NCBI GenBank assembly: GCA_965207385.1
Contig: CBDBLZ010000021.1
Coordinates: forward strand, 434,001 to 498,000
Length of the DNA: 64,000 nucleotides
Direction of reading: 5' to 3'
Origin: CAZXEU01 sp965207385
Lineage (GTDB): Bacteria; Bacteroidota; Rhodothermia; Rhodothermales; Bin80
Part shown: piece by piece, positions 30,246-39,087 of the stretch
Position numbering within the stretch: the stretch's first letter is position 1
Layout: every line of letters starts with the position of its first letter
Notes under the pieces: generated by a model
Told to the model about the DNA's origin: nothing
The model's input: only the letters and a program-made list of their open reading frames with translations
Databases searched by the model: none
Position numbers and translations under genes: made by a program

Positions 30246-32654
30246 CTACAACTCCTCCCTCTTCCTTTGCAGCACAAAGAGGCCCTCATTGATGCTTGAG
30301 ACGACTATCGTGCCGCTTTCGAAGTAGGGATAGTTGCTCCACGCACCCATGAATGCCGGAAAATCAGGCCCGAACGGCATCGTATCGAAGAAGCCGACCT
30401 CGACAGGGTTGGCAACATCGGCAATGTCAATGACCCGCAGCCCGGAGACGTAATTGGACTGATACATGACATTGCCCTTTATATAGAGATTGTGATCCAC
30501 GGCAAAGCTGTTGCCATACCATTCCCCAATCAGCTCCGGATCCTCCAGGTCGCCAACGTCCCAAATGAGCGTCCGCGTACCCGGAATCTGCCGGCGCAGT
30601 TCGTCAGCTTCGTCGTTCATGAAGAAGAATGCATGATCCTCGGTTAGCCAGCCCTGATGTGCATAGGCCACGTTTGGATAAGAAGCGCGGGAAACTGCTA
30701 CCGGGTTCTCCTTGTCCGTAACATCCGCGATTCCCAGCGTGGATCCGTTAGAACTGAAGCATATCTCGTGCCCCAGGTATTCCGGATCCGGTCCGTTGTA
30801 CGTGACGCACTGCGCATCGTGCGTCCCAGCCCGCTCCTGACCAGGCTCGGCGTCCGCGAAGCAGCCGGCAAATTGCGGGCGTGCGGGATCCCGTATGTCG
30901 ATCATGTGCAGTGCTCCCTTGCAGCTTTCGCCTTCGCCGCGAATGCCCACGGCATAAGCAAAGCCTGATGCTTCGTTGATGACAACGTTGTGAGCCGTGG
31001 CAAAGCGGGTGTAAAGGGCGGTTTCTCCAAACGTGATCGGTGTCGTCGCAACGTCCCGCAGCCGCGTAAGATCGAAAACCTGCATGCCGTGGGTGTCCGC
31101 GCCGTCTGCAACAATGAACGCATGGTTCCTGTACACCTTTATGTCGCGCCACGCGCTGGGATTCGCCCCTTCCGTAAGTGGCAACTCCCCGATATAGACC
31201 GGTGCGCGGGGATCGGTTACCTCCACGAAGGCCGTCCCGTCTGACCGCCCGACCAGGGCAAATTCGCGTTGCGTCACCGGGTCAGTCCAGCCCCATATAT
31301 CGTTTATTGAGACTTCACTTGACCCTCCCAGAGCGCCGATGGGCATATAGGAAAGCAAATCGACATTCTGGCAGCGAAACTGCGCCGCCCGGCCATCGGC
31401 GCACTCCACCGGGCCGCTTGCAACGAGCGGCTCCCAGTCGCCCAGCGGCAGAGTCAGCCGGGCCTCGATCGAGGGAGCATCGGCTGTGGACTCCGTCCTG
31501 GCAACATATACTTCGGAATGCCCCACGCTTACCAGGCTGATTGCGTTGCCGCTGTCAACGAAGCGCCCTACGTGGTTGTCGCCGCCGGTGCCCGCGACTG
31601 AGCCCATTCGCTCCCACCCGCCAAGCGTGTCGTTCCGGCGATAGAAATCCGCGCGGCCCATATTGGCCTGCGCCGAAGGCGCGCCTGCCACCAGAATATT
31701 GCCGTTGACGCTAAACGGCAGAATCCCGTAAATGCGCAAATAGAGGTCTTCGGGGCCCTCAATTTCGGCTGTCTGACGCCAGGAACCGTCGGCATCCATG
31801 GAAAACTCCAGGATCGCGCCCTTTGGCACCGGATCCGGGATACGAACATCCTCGCCCGTCAGGTCCAGGGGCAAGCCGGGCGCACCGGCAAGAATGCGGC
31901 CGCCACTGGAGACGGCGAGAGACGCCCCAAGGGCCTGGCGCGAGTCTGCTGTCAGCTTTGCCTTCTCCACGAAAGTATCTCCCTCCCGGCGAAAGACGTA
32001 AACCGCTCCAGCTTGCCGCTCATGTCCGGGCGACCCGACGAAAACATGCTGTCCGTCAACGGCCAGACTGGCACCGAAGCCGTCTCCCTCACGCGTGTCG
32101 CCGCCGGTCAGCCTGGTGGAATGCATCCACCCGTTCGGGGTCTCGACGTACACGTCAGCATAATCGGCCTCTGGTGTGCCGGATACCAGGACGGCGCCGC
32201 CCAGAGCCACAACCCTGCCTATCTCGCTTGCGCTATCTGAGTCATCCGGAATAATGCGGCCGGTTTCGTGCCATGAGGCGGAGTCCGGCGAGCGCCGGAA
32301 AATGTAAACGGCTCCGCGGTCTCCGAAGTGGTCCGGCGCACCGACTGCAAGGGTTCCGGCATCCAGCGCCAGCGAGTAGCCAAATCGGTCCCGAGGCCGG
32401 CCGTCGGAAGCTGTGAGTGTATCGGCGACGACCCAACCCCGATCCCCGGACCCGGGCCGGAAGACAAAGACCCGGCCCAAGGCTATGTAGTCCGGTGGCG
32501 TACTCAGGAACACTTCGTGATCGCCTGCAACCGCGGAAATCCGGGACTCTAGGGGCTGGCCCATTGCAGGCTGAATCAATCCTAGCAAAAGAGTTATTGT
32601 CAAATACCTGCTCATTGTCATCAGGGTAGCTCGGATGTCATTTGTTGGGGGCAA
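30246..32654 (-). CDS. Choice-of-anchor B family secreted propeller protein with FG-GAP repeats
   Basis: 802-aa secreted protein (about 789 aa if translation starts at the Met before SRYLTITLLLGL, at 32615). The N-terminal half has integrin-like FG-GAP blades (GDRGAVYIFRR, DGFGASLAVDGQHVFVGSPG, QAGAVYVFRR). The C-terminal half from IWGWTDPVTQREFALVGRSDGTAFVEV onward is the choice-of-anchor B domain with HGMQVFDLTRLR, AHNVVINEASGFAYAVG, GTHDAQCVTYNGPD and YQSNYVSGLRVIDIAD. These proteins are exported and probably surface-attached or released; no enzymatic function is known. It converges on the LVIVD gene. Confidence 0.88.
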   Translation of the reverse strand: MPPTNDIRATLMTMSRYLTITLLLGLIQPAMGQPLESRISAVAGDHEVFLSTPPDYIALGRVFVFRPGSGDRGWVVADTLTASDGRPRDRFGYSLALDAGTLAVGAPDHFGDRGAVYIFRRSPDSASWHETGRIIPDDSDSASEIGRVVALGGAVLVSGTPEADYADVYVETPNGWMHSTRLTGGDTREGDGFGASLAVDGQHVFVGSPGHERQAGAVYVFRREGDTFVEKAKLTADSRQALGASLAVSSGGRILAGAPGLPLDLTGEDVRIPDPVPKGAILEFSMDADGSWRQTAEIEGPEDLYLRIYGILPFSVNGNILVAGAPSAQANMGRADFYRRNDTLGGWERMGSVAGTGGDNHVGRFVDSGNAISLVSVGHSEVYVARTESTADAPSIEARLTLPLGDWEPLVASGPVECADGRAAQFRCQNVDLLSYMPIGALGGSSEVSINDIWGWTDPVTQREFALVGRSDGTAFVEVTDPRAPVYIGELPLTEGANPSAWRDIKVYRNHAFIVADGADTHGMQVFDLTRLRDVATTPITFGETALYTRFATAHNVVINEASGFAYAVGIRGEGESCKGALHMIDIRDPARPQFAGCFADAEPGQERAGTHDAQCVTYNGPDPEYLGHEICFSSNGSTLGIADVTDKENPVAVSRASYPNVAYAHQGWLTEDHAFFFMNDEADELRRQIPGTRTLIWDVGDLEDPELIGEWYGNSFAVDHNLYIKGNVMYQSNYVSGLRVIDIADVANPVEVGFFDTMPFGPDFPAFMGAWSNYPYFESGTIVVSSINEGLFVLQRKREEL

Positions 32655-32713
32655 ACTGCATTGGAAGGTCTGGCCGGTTCCGGCGGAATTGCCCGTCCGC
32701 GCGCGCAGATGCT

Positions 32714-34120
32714 CTAGGCAAACACATCGAGCAGCGGACTGCCGGTGCCGTCCGGCGTGGTGTATACGGGGCGGCCTTCGACCTCAGAGTGCGTATCCGG
32801 CGGTATGCCCAGCGCGTGGTAGACTGTCTGGTGTACCTGATCGATGTACACCGGTTCGCCAACGGTGGCGCATGGCCGCTCGGGCGAGGTCTCTCCCAGG
32901 ACGTAGCCTTGCTTTACGCCACCTCCGAAGAGCAGTATGGAACAACCGTCCGTAAAGTGGCGATGCATGCCGTAGTGGACCAATTCCTCGACGCGATCCG
33001 GTACCGTGACCTGGTCTCGCACTGCCGCCTCGGGCCGACCTTCCTGGATCATGTCGCGACTGAATTCGCTGGCCAGGATGACCAGCGTACGGTCAAGCAG
33101 GCCCCGCTCCTCCAGATCCAGTACCAGCTGCGCCACGGGCCGGTCGATCAACTTCTTCATGCCTACCAGCCGCGTATGGCCATTCTCATGCGTGTCCCAA
33201 CCAAGAAAGGGCTCATACTCCGTCGTAACGCTGACAAACCGGGCACCGTTTTCCACCAGGCGACGCGCGAGCAGACATCCGAGGCCGAAGCGGCCGGTAT
33301 TGTATAGATCGTAATACTCCGTCGGCTCCTCTTGCAAATCGAAGGCCCGGGCTTCCGGTGACCGGAGCAATCGGTAGGCCTGCTCCATTGATCGAACCAG
33401 CGATTCTCTCTGGTAATCGCTGCCTCTGCCTCCCAGCGGGCTGCGAGAAACCAGCTCCCGGTACAGGGCATGTCTGCGCTCCATTCTCCCCGCCGTCATG
33501 CCGGCGGGCGGTCTCACTGCCTCGAGGCCGACGGAAGGGTCCGCGATCAGGAATGGCCCGTATTCTCCGCCCAGGAATCCGGCCGAATGAAAGGCCTTCA
33601 GCTCCTCTGCCTCACCAACGGTGAACCGCTGGCCTATGCTGACGAAAGGGGGCATGGCATCGCTCCGCGGCCCCAAGACATTAGCTATCCATGCGCCGAT
33701 ATGCGGCGTCTGGACAGGTTGAGGCGGCTCGTAGCACGTGTGCCAGTGATACTGGTGCCTTGAATGCAGGATAAAGCCCAAATCGGCAGCCCGGTAAGAG
33801 CGAATCATGCTGCCGCGATTCATTACCGAGCCAATGGCCTCCAGGCCTTCCGAAAAGTAGAGTCCGTCTACCGACGTAGGCACGGAGGGAAATGTGCTCA
33901 GGATCCGACTGCTCTCCAGTCCTGGCTCAAACGGCGTGTAGCGCTTCGGATCGAACGTCTCCGTGTGCGCCATGCCTCCGGCCATCCAAAGCAGTATGAC
34001 GCTGTCGGCGCGGGCAGCCGGGCGCCGGGCTTGGCAGCCGGCATACGCCACAGGAAGCGACGTCCCCATCGCTGCGATGGAAGCGGCGCGCATTTTGGCC
34101 AGGAATTCTCTGCGCGTCAT
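32714..34120 (-). CDS. DUF1501 protein (alkaline phosphatase/sulfatase-like fold), Tat-exported
   Basis: 468-aa protein with a twin-arginine signal (TRREFLAKMRAASIAAMG) and a downstream Cys at AGC that could act as a lipobox-like site. DUF1501 hallmarks: SVILLWMAGGMAHTETFDPK near residue 40, ILHSRHQYHWHTCYEPP, the glycine-rich FGLGCLLARRLVENGARFVSVT, and GWDTHENG. The family belongs to the alkaline phosphatase superfamily and is nearly always paired with a DUF1549/DUF1553 cytochrome-like protein, as here (9 bp upstream). Reaction unknown. Confidence 0.9.
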   Translation of the reverse strand: MTRREFLAKMRAASIAAMGTSLPVAYAGCQARRPAARADSVILLWMAGGMAHTETFDPKRYTPFEPGLESSRILSTFPSVPTSVDGLYFSEGLEAIGSVMNRGSMIRSYRAADLGFILHSRHQYHWHTCYEPPQPVQTPHIGAWIANVLGPRSDAMPPFVSIGQRFTVGEAEELKAFHSAGFLGGEYGPFLIADPSVGLEAVRPPAGMTAGRMERRHALYRELVSRSPLGGRGSDYQRESLVRSMEQAYRLLRSPEARAFDLQEEPTEYYDLYNTGRFGLGCLLARRLVENGARFVSVTTEYEPFLGWDTHENGHTRLVGMKKLIDRPVAQLVLDLEERGLLDRTLVILASEFSRDMIQEGRPEAAVRDQVTVPDRVEELVHYGMHRHFTDGCSILLFGGGVKQGYVLGETSPERPCATVGEPVYIDQVHQTVYHALGIPPDTHSEVEGRPVYTTPDGTGSPLLDVFA

Positions 34121-34129
34121 GATGTCCGG

Positions 34130-36973
34130 TCAGTGTATGTAACGAAACTCGGGCGAAAGAAACATCGCCCACAGCAGGTCCGCTACCGATTCCTTCGACG
34201 GCGCTGGCCCCAAGGCGCGCCTGGCTGCCCGCATCTCCCTGCGGCTTGGCGGCCTGCCAAGAATCGTCACGTATAGCCGACGGACCAGCGACTCTGAATC
34301 AGATCCGCGGGAGCCCAGCCACGCTGCGCTGCCCCTTTCCAGCTGAACGGCCAGGAAATCACCGTTTGTAAGCTCCAGTGATTGGAGCAAGGCGGACTGG
34401 CTGGCTCGTCGCGTTACCACGTTTTCGCGGGAAGGCCGACCCAGTGCTCGCAGAAAGGGATCCTGCGCAACCAGCGATGCCCGGACAAACGGCATGGTAG
34501 TTTCTCTGGGACTGTACCTGAAGTCTGCCAGACGTCCCCAGTAGTTGCGGTCAATGTCGCCGTGGGCGCGCGCAGGCTGCCAAGGGCTGTCTTCGTACCG
34601 GGCAACCGTCCACGCGTTGTCTTCTGCCTCTTCCGCGGTATGCCAATCCGTATTGGTGAAAACCCACTGCCTGCTGCTGTCCTCGTAGGTGATTCGCAGG
34701 CTTAGCAAGAGACCTGCGGGATTGGGCATGCGTCCAGTGTTTTCTCCGCGGACGGCCAGCTTGTTGGAGCCGTTTCCCAAGGCTTCACGCAGATCCAGGC
34801 GCTTTGTCTTCCGATAGCCCACCAACCCGGCCAGCAGGCCGCCGTTCAGATAGAGGTCCGCCGCGTCGTCTGCCGCCATAAGCATGCGGGCCTCCGCCAC
34901 GCTGGCAGCGGGCTGGTCCAGTTCGAAGTCGTACCGAAAAAGGCGCACGCCGGGCCTCGGCAATATGTCGCGGTCCACTTCGCGCTCCCTGTGCCATATC
35001 CAGACCGCACCGAGCTCTTCTGCTTCCGGGTCGAACGCAAGCCCGGGGTATGCGGGACCCAGCGTCTGGCTAAGGGCATCGGCAAACTGTTCCGCAGAGA
35101 GACTCCGGCGCTCAGGCCCCCGGAAGAAAAACCCCGGCTCCCCTGACTCCGAGGCTGCCGGCACTGATGGCAACTGATACGCTTCAGACGTCATGATGAG
35201 CGAGATCAGCCGCTTCAGGTCTGCGCCGGTGTCCCGAAAGTCCGCCGCCAGGAAATCAAGCAGCTCCGCGTTCCACGGCTCGTTGTCCATTTCGTCGACG
35301 GGCACGACGAGCCCGTAGCCCAGCAAGCGATCCCAGAGGCGGTTCGCCATGGTTCGGTAAAGGCGTCCGTTTGCAGGCTGTACCACTATATCCGCCAGCT
35401 CTGCGAGGCGCTCCTCCACGGTCCCCGCCTTGATGACGCCCAGTTCGTCAAAGAGGAATGAAGGCTGCGACATCCGGCCCGTGGGTCTGTCGCACCGGAA
35501 GATCTCCATCACAGAGTCCGCGAAAACAGTCGCAAACCCGTATGCCTGATCGAGCGTGAGGTTACTCACGAAGCTGTCGTGGCAAGAAGCGCACTTCAGG
35601 TTCATGCCCAGTAGCGACTGGGATACGTTCTGCGCCGCTTGCATCTCCACCCTCTGGCTATTGTTGAAGGCGCCTCGCCACTGGATCCCCCTGATAAAGC
35701 CGTCCGAGGCGGGAGTCGGGCTCAACAGTTGTCGCACCATCTTGTCGTACGGCTGATTTGACACCAGCGCTTCGTATAGCCAGGGGGTTATCTGCCTGCG
35801 TCCTCCGGTGATGTAGCCCGTGCCGGAGTAGTCATTGCGAAGCAAATCATTCCAGAAACTCAGCCAGTGCTGTGCATAATTGTGCGAGTCCGAGAGCAAT
35901 TCCCCCACCAGTTGCGCACGCTTGTCCGCTTCGGGTCGTCGAAGGAATTCGTCAATCTGGGCCGGAGTCGGCAGCAGTCCGATGGCGTCGAGGTATGCGC
36001 GCCGCAAGAAAACACGGTCACCAACTACTTCAGGCCAGCGAATATTGTTTGCAGCGAAGTAGGCATTGACGAAACGGTCCACCGGGTGGCTTCCACCGGG
36101 CCGAGCCGGCGGCAAGGCGGGCCGCTCCAGTGCGAGCGGTGCCTGCGGAAACACACGCATCGCTTCGTCTGCCCAGTGCGCACCGAGGTCGATCCACAGG
36201 CGAATGAGATCAACTTCCGCACGCGTGAGCGCCTGTCCCTTCTTCGGCATGGCATCATCGTGCCCGCGAGGCAATTCAATCCGGCGAATGATTTCGCTGT
36301 CGGCAGCGCGGCCGGCGATCAGAATCGGTCCGGATTCTCCGCCGGTCCGGACGTCCACCTCCGAGTCGAGTGACAGCCCTGCTTCCTGCTTTTCGCCGCC
36401 ATGGCACCGATAGCAGCGATGAGCAAATAGCGCTCTGACTTCCAGATTCAGCCGATCCAGCTCTTGCCTGGAATGCTGCCCGGCGGGCACGGATGCGAAT
36501 TCATCTAGCGTCGCTGCTGTATCGCCACGCCCTGGCAGCGCTCCACTCAAATAATCTGTCCCGTGCGTAAGGCTGGCACCAAGGTGCCCTGCCCCCGCCA
36601 GCACAATGCATGTTGCGGCCAACGCAAGTCTGTAGCCCGTCCAAAGCGTCTTTCTGTTACGGCGACGCGCAAGCGCATGCAGTGCAGCAGTGGCACCAGC
36701 CAATGCAGCTGTCGAAAAACCCAGCCACTTGTGCACGGCTGCGGTTTGACCGGAATAGGCTCCGCCCTCGAACAGCAGCCAGCCAAAGACGGCAGCAACG
36801 ATTGCGGAAGCGGCACCAATGCTCACAACCCACGTGATGCCTTCGCGAAGGTTGCGGCGGCCAGTCAGTATCGCGCACTCCATCACGAGTGCCACAACCA
36901 GCAGCGCGATCGGGAAATGCACCACTAGCGGATGCAGCCTTCCCAGAAGCTCCAACGGCCAGAATTCAAGCAC
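34130..36973 (-). CDS. Membrane-anchored DUF1549/DUF1553 protein with cytochrome c-like (PSD1) domain
   Basis: 947 aa. Residues 1-150 hold about four membrane segments resembling DUF2231. A planctomycete-type cytochrome c motif follows (ALFAHRCYRCHGG, a CxxCH haem site), then DUF1549 (DRFVNAYFAANNIRWPE, FLRRAYLDAIGLLPTP, a second CxxCH in NLKCASCHDSF), DUF1553 (GRLYRTMANRLWDRLLGYGLV, SEAYQLPS, RSLSAEQFADAL), an inserted jelly-roll-like segment around residues 660-810, and the DUF1553 end. With the DUF1501 gene it forms a two-gene operon often found with sulfatases and polysaccharide catabolism. The role is inferred to be periplasmic. Confidence 0.9.
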   Translation of the reverse strand: MLEFWPLELLGRLHPLVVHFPIALLVVALVMECAILTGRRNLREGITWVVSIGAASAIVAAVFGWLLFEGGAYSGQTAAVHKWLGFSTAALAGATAALHALARRRNRKTLWTGYRLALAATCIVLAGAGHLGASLTHGTDYLSGALPGRGDTAATLDEFASVPAGQHSRQELDRLNLEVRALFAHRCYRCHGGEKQEAGLSLDSEVDVRTGGESGPILIAGRAADSEIIRRIELPRGHDDAMPKKGQALTRAEVDLIRLWIDLGAHWADEAMRVFPQAPLALERPALPPARPGGSHPVDRFVNAYFAANNIRWPEVVGDRVFLRRAYLDAIGLLPTPAQIDEFLRRPEADKRAQLVGELLSDSHNYAQHWLSFWNDLLRNDYSGTGYITGGRRQITPWLYEALVSNQPYDKMVRQLLSPTPASDGFIRGIQWRGAFNNSQRVEMQAAQNVSQSLLGMNLKCASCHDSFVSNLTLDQAYGFATVFADSVMEIFRCDRPTGRMSQPSFLFDELGVIKAGTVEERLAELADIVVQPANGRLYRTMANRLWDRLLGYGLVVPVDEMDNEPWNAELLDFLAADFRDTGADLKRLISLIMTSEAYQLPSVPAASESGEPGFFFRGPERRSLSAEQFADALSQTLGPAYPGLAFDPEAEELGAVWIWHREREVDRDILPRPGVRLFRYDFELDQPAASVAEARMLMAADDAADLYLNGGLLAGLVGYRKTKRLDLREALGNGSNKLAVRGENTGRMPNPAGLLLSLRITYEDSSRQWVFTNTDWHTAEEAEDNAWTVARYEDSPWQPARAHGDIDRNYWGRLADFRYSPRETTMPFVRASLVAQDPFLRALGRPSRENVVTRRASQSALLQSLELTNGDFLAVQLERGSAAWLGSRGSDSESLVRRLYVTILGRPPSRREMRAARRALGPAPSKESVADLLWAMFLSPEFRYIH

Positions 36974-37832
36974 TTTGCACCTGTAGGCAGGGCATTTTCT
37001 ATGGCACGGGTGCAGGGCTCAATATACGGATGCGGAATGCCTTCGCTCGGCAGATGAATGGCGGACCCGCCAAGAACCGGTCGATTGCGCTTGAGTCGCA
37101 CTCGGGTCCCCTTCTGTCACTTCCGGGTGGTTCTTAGGCGCATTCAGGCATGTGTTCGCACGAAGGGTCGTTTAGCGCTCCCAGGCTGCAGCCCTTGGCA
37201 ATAAGCCTCCTCCTCTCTCCCCCTGACCGGTAGTTGGCCTGACGGATACGCTTATGTGATCGTTTGCTCGATGCCCAGAGGCACCGGACCGATGCGTAAG
37301 GCGTCACAAATAGTCGTAAGATCCGTGTCCGGCTGAGAACTCTTGCGGGCGCGAAGGGGACGCCTGTCCTTGTGCTTGAAGATTCTGGTCGCGCGCACTA
37401 GGCGCGGAAGACTCCGTCTAAACCTCGTCCAACTTGAGCACAGCGCGAACGCGCAGAAGCTTTCGAATCACTTGCACCAGCTTGTAGGCCAGTACCGTGA
37501 TGAGCAAGATGTCCCTCTCCGCGCCGGCCCGTGGAGTGATAAATCAGCCCGAGGCCCTGCTCCGACTTCTGGGACCGTAGCGCCGCCCCAGGCCGCCCAG
37601 CATAGGACCTAGCTTCGGCGTCTTTGGGAGGATCTGCTGTTGGGACCGCATTCGGGCGAGGTCGGTAAATGTAGTTCCGTTATAGTGGTTGCAGCACTTG
37701 ATTCCGGCCGTCTCGGGCCCTGCAACGGGGCACGGGATAGGCACATGTGGTGCTGCGCGGGCACATTGGTGCTTGCCTTCCTCGTACGTCTCCACCATGA
37801 TTTAGATGTGCCGTCCGTAGCCGCGGCAAGGC
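36974..37832. other. 859-bp interval without a recognisable gene
   Basis: Between the DUF1549 gene start and the visible end of the IS1380 remnant. Short open frames look like composition artefacts. The right part may contain the decayed 3' end and terminal repeat of the insertion sequence, but I could not recognise an inverted repeat. Confidence 0.45.
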
Positions 37833-38765
37833 TCCTGTAGACCACCGCAGCAATCTTGAACAGCCGTAGGCGGATCGTAGCGCACTGCGCAGAGGCCATC
37901 TCCGTGCAGTCCCCACTCCTTTAGCCGGGCCATGAGCCCGTGGGCGCATGCGGAAAAGTACAGCCGCAGATTGCTCCGCATCTTCGAAGTCGAAGTGCGA
38001 TCCGCAAACAGGTCGAGTTGCTGTTCCTTGATGCGGTTCTCCATCTGAACCACACTCGGCCTAGCTTGCGTCAGCGATACTCTCCGGCAGCTACCACTTA
38101 AGCGCGGATCGCACGCTGATGCCGTAGAGGACCGGGTGGTAGGGTTCGACGGACCCAGATCTCCACCCCGGGCCATCGCATGCGAATCTGCCGCGCTCCA
38201 GCTCCTCCGTCGCACCGGCCGAAGCATCGATGTTGGACTGGCGGAGGCGGGCTACCAGAATGTTGTTCGCAGACGATCATACAGCGGCTAGGTAGCGATA
38301 ATGTCCATAGTAGCCGTGAAAGAACCGCCCTTCCTGCATGGCCGTGCAGCACATCGGTAGCGTCCAGGTCCAGTATGATGCGCTCCGGCGGCACGCAAAG
38401 CTGTCCCGTCCAAGCAGCGCATCAATCTTCGCGAAGTCGGCCGCAGTACGCGCGATCCTCTGCCGCTGCCTCTTCCTCAGACAATTCCAGCCGGTTAAGC
38501 GTCTTCGAGCTTGCAAGTGCATGACCTTGGTCACGCTGGCCCGTCTTCTCCCGCTATGTCCGCAGCCCCCACGGCTACCGCCAGGGCCGGATCATCCCGC
38601 ACACTGTCGTGATCATTGAGATCCTCGTAGCCCAGACACAAACCGAAGATCCGCTGTGCCAGCAAGCGCTCGATGCCCAACCCTGGACGCATCACGATAA
38701 TCGGTAAAGCACTCCGCAAGACGTGTGATCAGGCCGCATCGCTTGTCGATCTCCCGAAGCAGCCA
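37833..38765 (-). mobile_element. IS1380-family transposase remnant
   Basis: DDE transposase fragments in at least four switched minus-strand frames. In order: LLREIDKRCGLITRLAECFTDYRD, then IFGLCLGYEDLNDHDSVRDDPAL, then RIILDLDATD (first catalytic Asp) with MQEGRFFHGYYGHYRYL, then MRWPGVEIW, then MENRIKEQQLDLFADRTS with the catalytic Glu region, and finally TIRLRLFKIAAVV. These are IS1380 signatures. About 100 residues between VEIW and RPSVVQMENRIKEQ are missing and replaced by about 60 bp that contain one copy of a 30-bp repeat. Non-functional. Confidence 0.88.
38122..38151. repeat. 30-bp repeat, copy 1
   Basis: Identical over 30 bases to 38904-38933 (starts ccgtagaggaccgggtgg, ends ggttcgacg). 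This copy lies inside the IS1380 remnant where the transposase core is deleted. No internal palindrome. Confidence 0.85.
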
Positions 38766-39087
38766 CCTCCACGCGCCTCCGGCCGGGCAGGCCCATCGCC
38801 AGGTCCGCAATAGCATCACGCCGCCAGAGTGCGCTCATGCCTCCGCGCTGAGCCGTGCCCCACGAAGGCCGCACCGAGAGAGTTGGTCCAAGGCCTGCCA
38901 GCTCCGTAGAGGACCGGGTGGTAGGGTTCGACGCCCTCCCGCGCTGTGCCGGCTGCCGAGAGACTGAAGCCGCCATTTGTTCGTACTGCACCGTGGCAGC
39001 CAGCCCCCACTCGTCAAAGCCCTCCGAGGCATGAGCCACCAGCGACCGCCCGCTCACTTCCGCCCGCAGCCGGCTCTCCGGCCGCAC
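38766..39087 (-). pseudogene. Displaced 3' end of the Calx-beta/beta-barrel gene
   Basis: Out of frame with the large gene that ends at 39054 but clearly its continuation: AEVSGRSLVAHASEGFDEWGL, GLGPTLSVRPSWGTA and MSALWRRDAIADLAMG are typical last strands of the C-terminal barrel in such proteins. A frameshift near 39075 disconnects it. It is interrupted by the 30-bp repeat (38904-38933) and then runs into IS1380 sequence near 38765, so the true C-terminus is lost. Confidence 0.7.
38904..38933. repeat. 30-bp repeat, copy 2
   Basis: Second exact copy, inside the displaced beta-barrel 3' end. Thirty bases is a multiple of three, so it interrupts the barrel coding sequence without changing frame. 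Confidence 0.85.

Noticed and set aside
38122..38933. 30-bp repeat as a CRISPR repeat
   Set aside because: Only two copies 750 bp apart, inside coding remnants, with no spacer array or cas genes.
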